Source: Streptantibioticus silvisoli
Lineage (GTDB): Bacteria > Actinomycetota > Actinomycetes > Streptomycetales > Streptomycetaceae
Direction of reading: 5' to 3'
Assembly (NCBI RefSeq): GCF_027947535.2
Contig: NZ_JAAGKO020000005.1
Coordinates: 186,001-250,000, forward strand
Length of the DNA: 64,000 bases
In this document: one piece after another, positions 17,957 through 27,902 of the stretch
Layout: every line of letters begins with the position of its first letter
Position numbering within the stretch: position 1 is the stretch's first letter
Made by a program: the position numbers and the translations under genes
Notes under the pieces: generated by a model
What the model saw: only the letters and a program-made list of their open reading frames with translations
Database searches by the model: none
What the model was told of the DNA's origin: nothing

Positions 17957-19273
17957 TCAGGAGGTGACCGGGTCCAGTTGCTCCGGTGCGGGACGCAGCA
18001 GCCAGAACTCTCCGCCGGGCGGCTGCGTGAGGTCGGGCAGCGCCTTGCCCGCGGTGTGGTCGCCGGCGTCAGCGGCCGCCTCGATGACGTCGGTGGCGGC
18101 CCACGCCTGGAAGTTGAGGTCCGGATAGCTCCACGACGCGGTGCCGGTCGCCGCCGGGACGAGGAAGTCGACGGCTTTGAAGATGCTGCCGCCCGCCGGC
18201 GTCCGGTAGTGCCACAGGTCGACGCCGACCTTCTGCCCGATCATGGCCAGCCGGGTCAGCGCGAGCAGGTTGAAGGTGGAGTAGTGGAAGGGCAGCGTGC
18301 GGCTGAGTTCCAGCGGCTGGCTGCCGTCGGCGGCGAGCTGGACGTCGAGCCGCTTCGTCTCGGCGGTCTCGGCGATGGACTTCGCGAGCCCGGGACGGCC
18401 GACCGCCAGCGCGAGCGCGGCCTCCTGCATGTCGAAGAACGAGCCGTGGTTGTTGGTGGCTGCCGCCTCGTCCGCGCCGTTGGAGCTGGTCATCAGCCAG
18501 TTCAGGAACTGGGTGTCCCAGCCGGTCATCGCGGTGTTGTCGGAGTGGCTCCAGCCCGGGGCGCCGGTGTTGAGCAGCGCGACCGCGTCGAGGATGTCGG
18601 TGAACTGCTGGGAGAAGTCGATGATGCCGATCCCGCGGCCGTCGAGCTGGCAGGGGATGCCCTGGGTGTAGGTGAGGTTGGGGTTCATCCGCGTCGCCGG
18701 GTCGATGAACCAGGTCTCCAGGTCGAGGGCGGCCCGCTTGCCGTAGGCCGGGTCGCCGGTGTAGTACCAGGCCAGCGTCAGGTCGTAGACGGCGTTGAAC
18801 ATCTCGCCGCGCTCGGAGTGGTCGGTGATCGTGTCGACCTCGGGGTTGCGCACCCCGTCCCGGTCGACGTACGGGCAGCCCTGCGGATTGCTCGCGGTCG
18901 CCGGCTGGGAGGGCCACCAGTAGGGCGCCTGGCTCAGGTAGTCGTGCTTGTCACCGCTGGGCGGAGTCTGCGGTTTGTCCATCACCGACCACGGCCCCTG
19001 GGTCAGGTAGCTGTCCGCCTGCGCCTTCAACGAGGAGACCGGGCCGCGGAGTTGGGGAGCCCCGGCCCGCACCATCAGGCGCGTGAGGGCCAGCCGCGGT
19101 CCGTCCAGCACGACGGTGCGGGGCACGCCCCCGGGGCCCGCGGCCGGTGACGCGGCGGCCGGTGACGTGGCGGCCGAGGCGGGCGAGGAGATCGCGAGGG
19201 CGGTGAACAGGCCGGCGACGGCGGCCACCGACATGAGTTTTCGGGCCAGACTTCCGCTGCGGGTGCGGCGCAC
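17957..19273 (-). CDS. Secreted alginate-lyase-family protein
   Basis: Predicted exported polysaccharide lyase of 438 residues. After a signal peptide (twin Arg VRRTRSGSLARKL, hydrophobic core, ASAA cleavage region, about residues 1-35) come the family motifs DYLSQAPYWWPS near 135, NPEVDTITDHS near 165 and the catalytic-site-like NNHGSFFDMQ near 285. The fold is alpha-barrel (PF05426-like); family members cleave alginate or other uronans by beta-elimination. GTG at 19273 follows AAGGAG by 8 nt. It lies upstream of the sugar-acid dehydratase gene on the same strand, probably one operon. Confidence 0.85.
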   Translation of the reverse strand: MRRTRSGSLARKLMSVAAVAGLFTALAISSPASAATSPAAASPAAGPGGVPRTVVLDGPRLALTRLMVRAGAPQLRGPVSSLKAQADSYLTQGPWSVMDKPQTPPSGDKHDYLSQAPYWWPSQPATASNPQGCPYVDRDGVRNPEVDTITDHSERGEMFNAVYDLTLAWYYTGDPAYGKRAALDLETWFIDPATRMNPNLTYTQGIPCQLDGRGIGIIDFSQQFTDILDAVALLNTGAPGWSHSDNTAMTGWDTQFLNWLMTSSNGADEAAATNNHGSFFDMQEAALALAVGRPGLAKSIAETAETKRLDVQLAADGSQPLELSRTLPFHYSTFNLLALTRLAMIGQKVGVDLWHYRTPAGGSIFKAVDFLVPAATGTASWSYPDLNFQAWAATDVIEAAADAGDHTAGKALPDLTQPPGGEFWLLRPAPEQLDPVTS

Positions 19274-19431
19274 GATGACGACTCCTTGGATGGTGCCGGC
19301 CGATGGGATCGGTGGCGAGCGCGGGTGAGGCGTAGGAGGAGCGGAGCGAGCGGCCCTGACGAAGCGTGACCTCATGGTGGGGCGCGTGAGCGAGCCGGAG
19401 CAATCGGCGGTACGTCAAGGAGAGGTAAAAT

Positions 19432-19467
19432 TGTTCACTCCCTCGACTTCTGTTCACATCAGTGAAC
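19432..19467. promoter_or_regulatory. GTTCAC operator cluster between lyase and sugar porter
   Basis: A perfect inverted repeat GTTCAC-ATCA-GTGAAC (19452-19467) is preceded 19 bp earlier by a further TGTTCAC (19432). The surrounding 40 bp are AT-rich for this genome. It lies midway between the divergent lyase and sugar-porter genes, so a repressor bound here could control both. It looks like a GntR/IclR/LacI-class site; the protein is not identified. Confidence 0.6.
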
Positions 19468-19663
19468 GGACGCGAGGGGTGATTCCCTGCCGAACATCCT
19501 AAAAGCTGCCGGGTTCCGATCCCGGATGGGGACGCGCGGTCTTGACCCGCGTTGCGGGCCGGCGCTTCAATTCCAGCACCACTCGCCCTCCGGAACGGTC
19601 TGGAACGGTCCTGCGAAGCGCGCACCGACCAGCCGGATACGCTCTGAGACGAGGCAACCCCGC

Positions 19664-21043
19664 ATGGCAAAGGCGCCTACAGGCCCGCCGTCCAGCCTGC
19701 GCAGGATCAGTCCTGCCACCCTCTACTTCTTCGGTGCCCTCGGCGGCATCCTCTTCGGGTACGACCTGGGCGTGATCGCCGGCGTGCTCGTCGTGATCTC
19801 CAAGGTCTGGCAACTGACGGGCCTGGACAAGGGCGTTGTCACCGCCAGCCTGTCCGTCGGCGCCATGGTCGGGGCCGGCCTCGCCGGCCGGCTGACCGGC
19901 CTGATCGGCCGGCGGCGCACCATCATGGCGGCCGCGGGCGTGGTCATCCTCGGCACGGTGGCCTGCGCCCTGGCACCCGGCTTCGGGGCCCTGGTCGCCT
20001 TCCGCACGGTTCTCGGCGTGGGCATCGGCCTGTCCTCGGCGACGGTGCCGACGTACCTGTCCGAGCTGGCGCCCAGCCGGATCCGCGGTGCGATGGGCTC
20101 GCTCAACCAGATCTTCATCGTCAGCGGCATCCTGATCGCGTTCCTGGTCGACTACTGGCTCCAGCCGCACCAGGCGTGGCGCTGGATGCTCGCGGGCGCG
20201 CTGGTTCCCGCCGTGCTGCTGGTCGTCGGGCTCACCCGCCTGCCGGAGACGCCCCGTTGGCTGATCAACCTGGGCAAGGACGACGAGGCGCGCGCCGTGC
20301 TGGAGTGCACGCATCGCGGCGAGGACGTCGACGCCGAGATCTCGGCCATCCGCGAGGTCATCAGGATCGACAGCGAACGCGTCTACCGCATCCGCGACCT
20401 CGGCGCCCGCTGGGTGCGCCCGATGCTGTTCGTCGCGATCCTGCTCGCTGTCGGGCAGCAGTTCAGCGGTGTCAACGCGATCAACGCCTACTTCCCGACG
20501 ATGCTGGTCTCGCTGGGCTTCACCGCCAGCACCGCCCTGCTGTCCGCCGTCGTGCTGGGCGTCACCAAGCTGGTCTTCACCGCCTGGGTGGTGTTCGTCG
20601 TCGACCGCTGGGGGCGCAAGCCACTGCTGCTCATCGGCAACGTCATCATGGTGGTCACGCTCGCCCTGACCGGCTGGGTCGTCATCAGCGTCCACGACCA
20701 GAACACCCTGGGCACGCTGGCGGTCGTGCTCCTCGTGCTGTACCTGGCCGGCTACGAACTCGGGTGGGGCGCGGTCGTGTGGGTGATGATGGCCGAGGTC
20801 TTCCCCCTCAAGGCGCGCGGTGCGGGCATGGGCGTCGGCGCGGTCGTGCTGTGGGCGGCGACCGGCATCGTCACCGCGGTGTTCCCGATCATGTCCGACG
20901 ACAACCACCTGGGCCTCGGCAACACCATGTTCGTGTTCGCCGGCGTCAACGCGGTGCTGTTCGTCCTGACGCGCTGGCTGGTGCCGGAGACGAAGGGCCG
21001 CAGCCTGGAGCAGATCGAACTGGGCCTGCGCGACGGAAAGTGA
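19664..21043 (+). CDS. MFS sugar porter
   Basis: Twelve-helix sugar:proton symporter of 459 residues. Hallmarks of the sugar porter family are GGILFGYDLGVIAG in helix 1 (near residue 25), the GRR loop LIGRRRTIM near 80, PETPRWL near 200, QQFSGVNAINAY near 265 and the terminal PETKGRSLEQIE near 445. ATG at 19664 has GAGG about 10 nt upstream. It is divergent from the lyase/dehydratase genes across a shared operator, suggesting uptake of the sugar or uronate they release. Confidence 0.92.
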   Translation: MAKAPTGPPSSLRRISPATLYFFGALGGILFGYDLGVIAGVLVVISKVWQLTGLDKGVVTASLSVGAMVGAGLAGRLTGLIGRRRTIMAAAGVVILGTVACALAPGFGALVAFRTVLGVGIGLSSATVPTYLSELAPSRIRGAMGSLNQIFIVSGILIAFLVDYWLQPHQAWRWMLAGALVPAVLLVVGLTRLPETPRWLINLGKDDEARAVLECTHRGEDVDAEISAIREVIRIDSERVYRIRDLGARWVRPMLFVAILLAVGQQFSGVNAINAYFPTMLVSLGFTASTALLSAVVLGVTKLVFTAWVVFVVDRWGRKPLLLIGNVIMVVTLALTGWVVISVHDQNTLGTLAVVLLVLYLAGYELGWGAVVWVMMAEVFPLKARGAGMGVGAVVLWAATGIVTAVFPIMSDDNHLGLGNTMFVFAGVNAVLFVLTRWLVPETKGRSLEQIELGLRDGK

Positions 21044-21404
21044 GCCCGGACCGGGCGTATCCGCGACCGAGGCAACGACGGCCTCACGGCCCCCGCCGGG
21101 CGCACGCGTTCGCGACGGCCGCCGCCACGGCATGGCCGGCCGTGGCCTCTGCGGCGTCCACGGCAGCCTGCGACGCGAGGTGATCATCGGCTGAGCCCCG
21201 GCCGGGGACGCCGGCGGGGGCCGGCTGGTGTGCGGGCCCGCCACCCGCCCGTCTCCTCGCTGCGGCCACCCGCGCCCACGGGGTACCCGCCGTCCGGGCG
21301 ACGCCGGCCGGCCCGCGCGGCGTGGCGGAGCCGGCGGCCCGTGGCACACCCCTGTACTGATCACGGCCGCCGGGCCCGCCGGGGGCTGCCGCGCGGGAGT
21401 GATC
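21044..21404. other. Intergenic stretch before the hyp operon
   Basis: No gene is recognised. It contains the hairpins at 21044-21056 (GCCCGG-A-CCGGGC) and 21125-21145, and should hold the hypA promoter, possibly around the TGTACTGATCA segment near 21353; I cannot assign boxes. Confidence 0.4.
21125..21145 (+). terminator. Hairpin downstream of sugar porter
   Basis: Perfect 7-bp stem CCACGGC/GCCGTGG with a 7-nt loop, about 80 nt past the stop codon. Confidence 0.5.
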
Positions 21405-21782
21405 ATGCACGAGATGTCCATCGCGCTGGCCGTGGTCGACCAGATCGGGGACGCCGCACGCAGCGGCGGCCACGAGGCGGTCGAGACGGTGGTGCTGCGC
21501 GTCGGGGAACTCGCCGGTGTCGTCCCGGACGCCCTGCGGTTCTGCTTCGAGCTGGCCTGCGAGGACACGGTGCTCGCCGGCGCCGTACTGCTGACCGAAC
21601 CGGTACCGGGCCGGGCGCACTGCGCGCCGTGCGCCCGGGAGTGGGCGACCGGTCTGCCGCCGCACCTGTGCTGCCCCGCCTGCGAGGGACCGGCGGCCGG
21701 CCTGCTGTCCGGGCGGGAACTGGAGATCGCCGAGGTGCGGTGGGCGCCCGGCCGGCGTGCCGCCGCCCATGAGGAGGCCTGA
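21405..21782 (+). CDS. hypA: Hydrogenase nickel-insertion protein HypA
   Basis: Delivers nickel with HypB to the large subunit of [NiFe] hydrogenase. The 125-residue protein starts with the invariant nickel ligand motif MHEMS and has two Zn-binding CxxC pairs (HCAPC, CCPAC) at about residues 68 and 87. ATG at 21405 follows GGGAG by 6 nt. It is the first gene of hypABFCDE; hypB follows after 4 bp. Confidence 0.95.
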   Translation: MHEMSIALAVVDQIGDAARSGGHEAVETVVLRVGELAGVVPDALRFCFELACEDTVLAGAVLLTEPVPGRAHCAPCAREWATGLPPHLCCPACEGPAAGLLSGRELEIAEVRWAPGRRAAAHEEA

Positions 21783-21786
21783 CGCC

Positions 21787-22620
21787 ATGTGCCGTGCCAC
21801 CGACCTTCGAACGGCGGTGCTCGCCAAGAACGACCGGAGCGCCCACCGCCTGCGGGCCGAACTCGCCGCCCGCGCGACCGTCCTGGTCAACCTGCTGTCC
21901 AGCCCCGGCAGCGGCAAGACCGCCCTGCTGGAGGCCGAACTCGCCCTGGCCCGGCGGCGCGGCATCCCGGTCGCCGCCCTCACCGCGGACCTCGCCACCG
22001 AGAACGACGCGACCCGGCTGGCCCGGGCCGGCGTACCGGTCAAGCAGGTGCTGACCGACGGCCTGTGCCACCTGGAGTCCGACATGCTCCGGGACCACCT
22101 CGACGGCTGGCTGCCCGCCGGCACCCGGCTGCTGTTCGTGGAGAACGTCGGAAACCTCGTGTGCCCGGCGTCGTACGACCTCGGCGAGTCGCTGCGGGTG
22201 GTGCTCGCCTCCGTCACCGAGGGCGAGGACAAACCGCTGAAGTACCCGACCGCCTTCGGGCTCGCGCAGCTCGTCGTCGTGACCAAGCAGGACATCGCGG
22301 CCGCCGTCGAGTTCGACCAGGAGGCCTTCCTCACCAACGTCCGGCAGGTCAACCCCGGCGTCGAGGTGGTCCACACCTCGGCCCGCCGCGGCGAGGGCGT
22401 CGGCCGGCTCCTCGACCGGGCGCTCGCGGTGAGCCACGGCGCGGCCGTCCACCAACCCGTGATGGCCACGGCCCTCGACGGGCACGGTCACCGTGACGGG
22501 CGCGGCCACGGAGACGGGCACGGCCATGATCACGGGCATGATCACGACCACGACCACGACCACGGTGACGAGGACAGCCACGGCGACGGGCATCCCCTCA
22601 CCCACGAGCACGCGCACTGA
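21787..22620 (+). CDS. hypB: Hydrogenase nickel GTPase HypB with C-terminal His-rich tail
   Basis: SIMIBI-class GTPase that powers nickel insertion. The 277-residue protein has the P-loop SSPGSGKT near residue 38, the Cys-His metal site GLCHLE near 95, [15 protein letters not shown] near 120 and VVTKQD near 160. The last 40 residues are alternating His/Asp/Gly (for example [16 protein letters not shown]), a nickel-storage tail. In most HypB proteins such a tail is at the N-terminus, so its C-terminal position is unusual. AGGAGG lies 10 nt before the ATG. Confidence 0.95.
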   Translation: MCRATDLRTAVLAKNDRSAHRLRAELAARATVLVNLLSSPGSGKTALLEAELALARRRGIPVAALTADLATENDATRLARAGVPVKQVLTDGLCHLESDMLRDHLDGWLPAGTRLLFVENVGNLVCPASYDLGESLRVVLASVTEGEDKPLKYPTAFGLAQLVVVTKQDIAAAVEFDQEAFLTNVRQVNPGVEVVHTSARRGEGVGRLLDRALAVSHGAAVHQPVMATALDGHGHRDGRGHGDGHGHDHGHDHDHDHDHGDEDSHGDGHPLTHEHAH

Positions 22621-22634
22621 TCGCGGGAAGGCCG

Positions 22635-25052
22635 ATGACCGCCGAGCCGACGCTCGCCCCTGCCGCCGCCGTGCGCCGCCGCGTCGTGGTGCGCGGCGTG
22701 GTGCAGGGGGTCGGATTCCGCCCGTTCGTCCACGCGCTGGCCCACCGGCTGAAGCTGTCCGGGTACGTGACGAACACCGGCGAGGGCGTGGTCGCCGAGG
22801 TCGAGGGCGCGCCGGCGGCCGTCACATCCTTCTGCGGGCTGATCGCGGCGCAGGCCCCGCCGCTGGCCGTGGTGCAGTCGGTGGACCACCGGCCCCTCGA
22901 CGTGCGGGGCGTCAGCGGCTTCAGCATCGTGCCGTCCCGCGCGGACGGCCCCCGGCGCACCCTCGTCCCGCCGGACACCGCCACCTGCGCCGACTGCCTG
23001 GCCGAACTGCGCGACCCCGCCGACCGGCGCCACCGGCACCCCTTCATCACCTGCACCCACTGCGGACCGCGCTTCACCATCGTCACCGGACTGCCGTACG
23101 ACCGCGCCAACACCACCATGGCCGGCTTCGCGATGTGCCCGCGCTGCGAACGGGAGTACACCGACCCCGCCGACCGGCGCTTCCACGCCCAGCCCGTCGC
23201 CTGCCACGACTGCGGCCCGAAGCTGCGACTGCTGCTGGCGCCGGCCCCGGACACCGCCGCCCCCGCGGACGTCACCGCCGCGCCGCGGCCGTACGCCGGG
23301 GGCGGCGCCGACCCGGTGGCCGCCGCACGCCTGCTGCTGGCGCGCGGTGCGATCATCGCCGTCAAGGGACTCGGCGGCTACCACCTGGCGTGCGACGCGG
23401 CGAACGCCGACAGCGTCCGGCGGCTGCGGCGGCGCAAGGCCCGCGGCGACAAGCCGTTCGCCCTCATGGCCGCCGACGTCGACGACATCGCACCGCTGGC
23501 GTACCTCGGCCCGGAAGAACGGCGGCTGCTCACCGGCCACCGCCGGCCCGTCGTGCTGCTGCGCCGCCGGCCCGCCACCGGCCCCGGGACACGGCGGGTG
23601 GCCGACGCCGTCGCCCCCGGCAGCCCGGACCTCGGCGTCATGCTGCCGTACACGCCGGTCCACCACCTGCTGCTGGGGCTGCCCGGTGATCCGCCCGGAC
23701 CGCGGCTGCTGGTGATGACCAGCGGCAACCGCGGCGGTGAGCCCATCGTCACCGACGACGCGGCGGCCCTGGAACGGCTGGCCGGCCTCGCGGACGCCTG
23801 GCTCACCCACGACCGGCCCATCCACGTCCCGTGCGACGACACGGTGGTCCGCATCTGCGACGGCGAGGAACTGCCGGTGCGGCGCTCGCGCGGCTACGCA
23901 CCCTTCCCGGTGCCGTTGCCCGTCGCGGTCACCCCGGTGCTGGCGGTCGGCGGCGACCTGAAGAACACCTTCTGCCTCGCCGAGGGCCGCCAGGCGTGGC
24001 CCTCGGCCCACGTCGGCGACATGGACGACCTGGCCACCCTCACCGCGTTCGGCCTGGCGGAACGGCAGCTGGAGAGCATCACCGGCGTGACGCCGCGCCT
24101 GCTGGCCGCCGACCGCCACCCCGGGTACCGCTCGTCGCGCTGGGCCGCGCGGCACGCCGCCGGGCGCCCGGTACGGCACGTGCAGCACCATCACGCGCAC
24201 ATCGCCGCGGTCATGGCGGAGAACGGTCTCGACGGCGGCCGCCCGGTCATCGGCGTGGCCTTCGACGGGACCGGTTACGGCGACGACGGGGCCGTGTGGG
24301 GCGGGGAGTTCCTGCTCGCCGACTACGACGGCTACCGGCGCGCCGCCCACCTGGCCTACGTACCGCTGCCCGGCGGTGACGCCGCGGTCGAGCGCCCGTA
24401 CCGGATGGCCCTGTCCCACCTGCGGGCCGCCGGCCTGCCGTGGAGCGCGGACCTGCCGTGCGCCGCCGCCTGCCCGGAACCCGAACGCACCCTGCTGGCA
24501 CGCCAGTTGGACACCGGACTGAACTGTGTGCCGACCTCCAGCATGGGCCGGCTCTTCGACGCGGTCGCCTCGCTCGCCGGGGTCCGCCAGCACGCCGGCT
24601 ACGAGGCGCAGGCCGCGATCGAGCTGGAGGCCGCCGCGGCCGCCTTCCCCGGCGAACCGGACCACCCGTACGCCTTCGCCCCGCGTCCCGGAACCGCCGA
24701 CCGCGCCGACGGCCCCCTGATCCTCGACCCCGCCCCCGTGCTCGCCGCGATCGTGGCCGACCTGCGGTGCGGGACGCCGGTGCCGCTGGTCGCGGCCCGG
24801 TTCCACGCGGCGGTGGCCGCCGAGGTCCGCCGCACCTGCCGGACGCTGCGGGACCGGTGGGACGTGCGGACCGCCGCCCTGACCGGCGGCGTCTTCGCCA
24901 ACACCCTGCTGTCGACGGCCTGCGCGCGGGGCCTGCGCGAGGACGGCTTCACCGTGCTGCGCCACCGCCTGGTGCCCCCCAACGACGGCGGGCTCGCCCT
25001 GGGCCAGGCCGTCGTCGCGGCCCGCCGGCGGCCCGACCCCGCCGACGCCTGA
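22635..25052 (+). CDS. hypF: Carbamoyltransferase HypF
   Basis: Makes thiocarbamate on HypE from carbamoyl phosphate, the source of the cyanide ligands of [NiFe] hydrogenase. The 805-residue protein shows the domains in order: acylphosphatase ([15 protein letters not shown] near residue 18), two zinc fingers (CADC..CTHC and CPRC..CHDC, about 115-195), YrdC-like ([16 protein letters not shown] near 240) and Kae1-like carbamoyltransferase with the metal site [11 protein letters not shown] near 520. The length is normal. It starts 14 bp after hypB. Confidence 0.96.
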   Translation: MTAEPTLAPAAAVRRRVVVRGVVQGVGFRPFVHALAHRLKLSGYVTNTGEGVVAEVEGAPAAVTSFCGLIAAQAPPLAVVQSVDHRPLDVRGVSGFSIVPSRADGPRRTLVPPDTATCADCLAELRDPADRRHRHPFITCTHCGPRFTIVTGLPYDRANTTMAGFAMCPRCEREYTDPADRRFHAQPVACHDCGPKLRLLLAPAPDTAAPADVTAAPRPYAGGGADPVAAARLLLARGAIIAVKGLGGYHLACDAANADSVRRLRRRKARGDKPFALMAADVDDIAPLAYLGPEERRLLTGHRRPVVLLRRRPATGPGTRRVADAVAPGSPDLGVMLPYTPVHHLLLGLPGDPPGPRLLVMTSGNRGGEPIVTDDAAALERLAGLADAWLTHDRPIHVPCDDTVVRICDGEELPVRRSRGYAPFPVPLPVAVTPVLAVGGDLKNTFCLAEGRQAWPSAHVGDMDDLATLTAFGLAERQLESITGVTPRLLAADRHPGYRSSRWAARHAAGRPVRHVQHHHAHIAAVMAENGLDGGRPVIGVAFDGTGYGDDGAVWGGEFLLADYDGYRRAAHLAYVPLPGGDAAVERPYRMALSHLRAAGLPWSADLPCAAACPEPERTLLARQLDTGLNCVPTSSMGRLFDAVASLAGVRQHAGYEAQAAIELEAAAAAFPGEPDHPYAFAPRPGTADRADGPLILDPAPVLAAIVADLRCGTPVPLVAARFHAAVAAEVRRTCRTLRDRWDVRTAALTGGVFANTLLSTACARGLREDGFTVLRHRLVPPNDGGLALGQAVVAARRRPDPADA

Positions 25053-25148
25053 AGGCGTCAACTCCGCACATCCGCACCGTAGTCCGTGCCTCAGCCCACC
25101 CCCCTTACGCCCGCCCCTTACGTCCACGCCCGAGACGAGGAGAACGAC

Positions 25149-25577
25149 ATGTGCCTGGCGGTGCCCGGCAAAGTCCTGGAGATCGAGGAACGCGACGGTA
25201 CGCGGATGGCGACCGTCGACTTCGGCGGCGTCGTGAAGGAGGTCTGCCTGGAGTACCTGCCGGACCTGAAGGTCGGTGAGTACACCATCGTGCACGTCGG
25301 CTTCGCGTTGCAGCGGCTGGACGAGGAGTCCGCCCGGCAGACGCTCGCCCTGTTCGAGAGCCTCGGCCTGCTGGTGGAGGAGTTCGGCGACCCGTGGGAG
25401 GCCGCCGCCGGCGCGGCGCCCGAACGACCGGTGCCGGTACGGACCGCCGGGCAGCCGGGCGAACCGGTCGCCCCGCCGGGGCCCGAACCTGAACCCCAAC
25501 CGGGGCCGGGGCCGCTGTCCGTGCCGGAGCCGGTGCTCGCGGCCGGGCAGCAGGCCGTGGGGGAGGAGGGGCGGTGA
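25149..25577 (+). CDS. hypC: Hydrogenase maturation chaperone HypC with Pro/Glu-rich extension
   Basis: Small chaperone that carries the Fe(CN)2CO group with HypD. The 142-residue protein begins with the essential MCLAVPGKV (N-terminal Cys) and has the HypC core to about residue 90; the remaining 50 residues are a Pro/Glu/Gly-rich low-complexity extension not seen in the usual 75-100 residue HypC. ATG at 25149 follows GAGGAG by about 7 nt. Its TGA overlaps the GTG of hypD (GTGA). Confidence 0.93.
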   Translation: MCLAVPGKVLEIEERDGTRMATVDFGGVVKEVCLEYLPDLKVGEYTIVHVGFALQRLDEESARQTLALFESLGLLVEEFGDPWEAAAGAAPERPVPVRTAGQPGEPVAPPGPEPEPQPGPGPLSVPEPVLAAGQQAVGEEGR

Positions 25578-26713
25578 AGTACATCGAGGAGTTCCAGGAC
25601 CCGCAGCTGGCCCGGCGCCTGCTGGACGAGATCCACGCCACCGTGACCCGGCCCTGGGCGCTGATGGAGGTGTGCGGCGGCCAGACCCACTCCATCATCC
25701 GGCACGGCATCGACCAACTCCTGCCCGAACAGCTTGAGTTGATCCACGGCCCCGGCTGCCCGGTGTGCGTGACCCCGCTGGAGATGATCGACAAGGCGCT
25801 GGAGATCGCCGCCCGGCCCGGCGTGATCTTCTGCTCGTTCGGCGACATGCTGCGGGTGCCCGGCACCGGCCGCGACCTGTTCCAGGTCCGGGCGGCCGGC
25901 GGCGACGTGCGGGTGGTCTACTCGCCGCTCGACGCGCTGCGCGTCGCCCAGGACAACCCGGGCTCCGAGGTCGTCTTCTTCGGCATCGGCTTCGAGACCA
26001 CCGCGCCGCCCAACGCCATGACGGTCCACCAGGCGAGCCGCCTGGGCATCCGCAACTTCAGCCTCCTGGTCTCGCACGTCCGCGTACCGCCGGCCATCGA
26101 GGCCATCATGCGGTCGCCGGACTGCCGGGTGGACGCCTTCCTCGCCGCCGGCCACGTGTGCAGCGTCATGGGCGTGGGGGAGTACCCCGCGCTGGCCGAC
26201 ACCTTCCGGGTGCCCATCGTCGTCACCGGGTTCGAGCCGCTGGACATCCTCGAAGGCGTGCGCCGCGCGGTGCGGCAGCTGGAGAACGGCGAACACCGGG
26301 TGGAGAACGGCTACGCCCGCGCGGTCCGCGACGAGGGCAACGCCGCCGCCAAGGAGATGATCGCCGACATCTTCGAGGTCACCGACCGCGCCTGGCGCGG
26401 CATCGGCGTCATCCCCGGCAGCGGCTGGCGACTGGCCCCCCGCTACCGCGAGTTCGACGCGGAAGACCGCTTCGACGTCGGTGACATCACCACCTCGGAG
26501 CCCGCCGAGTGCCGCAGCGGCGAAGTCCTCCAGGGCCTGCTGAAACCGCACCAGTGCGAAGCGTTCGGCACCACCTGCACCCCGCGCAACCCGCTCGGCG
26601 CGACCATGGTCTCCAGCGAGGGAGCCTGCGCCGCCTACTACCTCTACCGCCGGCTCGGCGGCACGCGCGCGACCGCGACATCCCCCACCGTGGAGGCGAC
26701 CCCCGTTGGCTGA
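25574..26713 (+). CDS. hypD: Hydrogenase maturation protein HypD
   Basis: [4Fe-4S] scaffold on which the Fe(CN)2CO unit is assembled. The 379-residue protein has CGGQTHS near residue 34, [10 protein letters not shown] near 60, GFETTAPP near 135, [11 protein letters not shown] near 215 and the C-terminal cysteine cluster [18 protein letters not shown] near 335. The GTG start overlaps the hypC stop; its own TGA overlaps the TTG start of hypE by 8 nt. Confidence 0.96.
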   Translation: MKYIEEFQDPQLARRLLDEIHATVTRPWALMEVCGGQTHSIIRHGIDQLLPEQLELIHGPGCPVCVTPLEMIDKALEIAARPGVIFCSFGDMLRVPGTGRDLFQVRAAGGDVRVVYSPLDALRVAQDNPGSEVVFFGIGFETTAPPNAMTVHQASRLGIRNFSLLVSHVRVPPAIEAIMRSPDCRVDAFLAAGHVCSVMGVGEYPALADTFRVPIVVTGFEPLDILEGVRRAVRQLENGEHRVENGYARAVRDEGNAAAKEMIADIFEVTDRAWRGIGVIPGSGWRLAPRYREFDAEDRFDVGDITTSEPAECRSGEVLQGLLKPHQCEAFGTTCTPRNPLGATMVSSEGACAAYYLYRRLGGTRATATSPTVEATPVG

Positions 26714-27812
26714 CACCACCGACCTGACCCGCCGGCCGGCCGTGACCCCCGCGCGGCACCGGCCGCCGGACTTCTCCGGCTGGACCTGCCCGGTCCCGCT
26801 GCGCGACCACCCGCACGTCGTCATGGGCCACGGCGGCGGGGGCGCGCTGTCCGCCGAACTCGTCGAGCACGTCTTCGCCCCGGCCTTCGGCGGGCCGGTG
26901 CTGTCGGCGCTCGGCGACTCCGCCACGGTCCGGCTGGGCGGCGCCCGGCTGGCCTTCTCCACCGACTCCTTCGTGGTGCGCCCGCTGTTCTTCCCCGGCG
27001 GCTGCATCGGCGACCTCGCGGTCAACGGCACGGTCAACGACCTGGCCATGAGCGGTGCCCGGGCCGCCTACCTGTCGTGCGGGTTCATCCTGGAGGAGGG
27101 CGTCGAGGTCGCCGCCGTCGCCCGGATCGCCGAGGCCCTCGGCGCCGCCGCCCGCACAGCCGGCGTCGAGGTGGCCACCGGGGACACCAAGGTGGTCGAG
27201 GCCGGCCACGGCGACGGCGTCTACATCAACACCTCCGGGATCGGCCTGATCCCCGACGGCGTCGACATCCGACCGCAACGGGCCGTCCCCGGCGACGTCG
27301 TCATCGTCAGCGGCCCCGTCGGCGAGCACGGCGTGGCCATCATGAGCGTCCGCGAGGGCCTGGAGTTCGGCGCCGCCGTCGAGAGCGACTGCGCCGCCCT
27401 CGGCGGACTCGTCGATGCCATGCTCGCGGCCACCCGCGACCTGCACGTCCTGCGCGACCCGACCCGCGGCGGCCTGGCCGCGGCCCTCAACGAGATCGCC
27501 GCCGCCGCGTCGGTCGGCGTCGTCGTCCAGGAACGCGCCGTCCCGGTCCCGCCGGCCGTGGCCAACGCCTGCGCCATCCTCGGGCTCGACCCCTGGTACG
27601 TGGCCAACGAGGGCAAACTCGTCGCCTTCGTCCCCCGCGAACACGCCGACGCCGTCCTCGCCGCGATGCGCGCCCACCCGCTCGGCGCCGGCGCCGCGGT
27701 CATCGGCGAATGCGTCGAGGCCCACCCCGGCATGGTCGTCGCCCGCACCGCCCTGGGCGGCACCCGGATCGTCGACCTGCCCCTGGGCGAGCAACTGCCG
27801 CGCATCTGCTGA
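26706..27812 (+). CDS. hypE: Carbamoyl-dehydratase HypE
   Basis: ATP-dependent enzyme (PurM/SelD fold) that turns the C-terminal thiocarbamate into thiocyanate for iron cyanation. The 368-residue protein has [13 protein letters not shown] near residue 41, [15 protein letters not shown] near 80, [10 protein letters not shown] near 155, [14 protein letters not shown] near 250 and the invariant C-terminal Pro-Arg-Ile-Cys. The start is a rare TTG, supported by GGAGG about 9 nt upstream and by the overlap with hypD. Confidence 0.95.
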   Translation: MADTTDLTRRPAVTPARHRPPDFSGWTCPVPLRDHPHVVMGHGGGGALSAELVEHVFAPAFGGPVLSALGDSATVRLGGARLAFSTDSFVVRPLFFPGGCIGDLAVNGTVNDLAMSGARAAYLSCGFILEEGVEVAAVARIAEALGAAARTAGVEVATGDTKVVEAGHGDGVYINTSGIGLIPDGVDIRPQRAVPGDVVIVSGPVGEHGVAIMSVREGLEFGAAVESDCAALGGLVDAMLAATRDLHVLRDPTRGGLAAALNEIAAAASVGVVVQERAVPVPPAVANACAILGLDPWYVANEGKLVAFVPREHADAVLAAMRAHPLGAGAAVIGECVEAHPGMVVARTALGGTRIVDLPLGEQLPRIC

Positions 27813-27824
27813 CGGTTCGCAGGA

Positions 27825-27861
27825 CCGGCCGGCCCCTTGAACGGTCGAGGGGCCGGGCCGG
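27825..27861 (+). terminator. Hairpin ending the hyp operon
   Basis: Thirteen pairs with one bulged G: inner GGCCCCT/AGGGGCC and outer CCGGCC/GGCCGG, loop of 10 nt, starting 13 nt past the hypE stop. Confidence 0.75.
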
Positions 27862-27902
27862 CAGCGGGTTGTCGATCGCCGACCGCTTGCGGAGGGCGGG
27901 TC

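Noticed and set aside
19509-19525. T-arm-like hairpin (CCGGG-TTCCGAT-CCCGG) suggesting a tRNA fragment or attachment site
   Set aside because: The 5-bp stem and 7-nt loop have the right size, but the loop lacks the TTCRA pattern and no acceptor, anticodon or D arm can be built around it.
22542-25499. Very long antisense open frame opposite hypB/hypF
   Set aside because: Long antisense frames are expected in GC-rich genes; the plus strand has unmistakable HypF domains and the antisense product resembles nothing.
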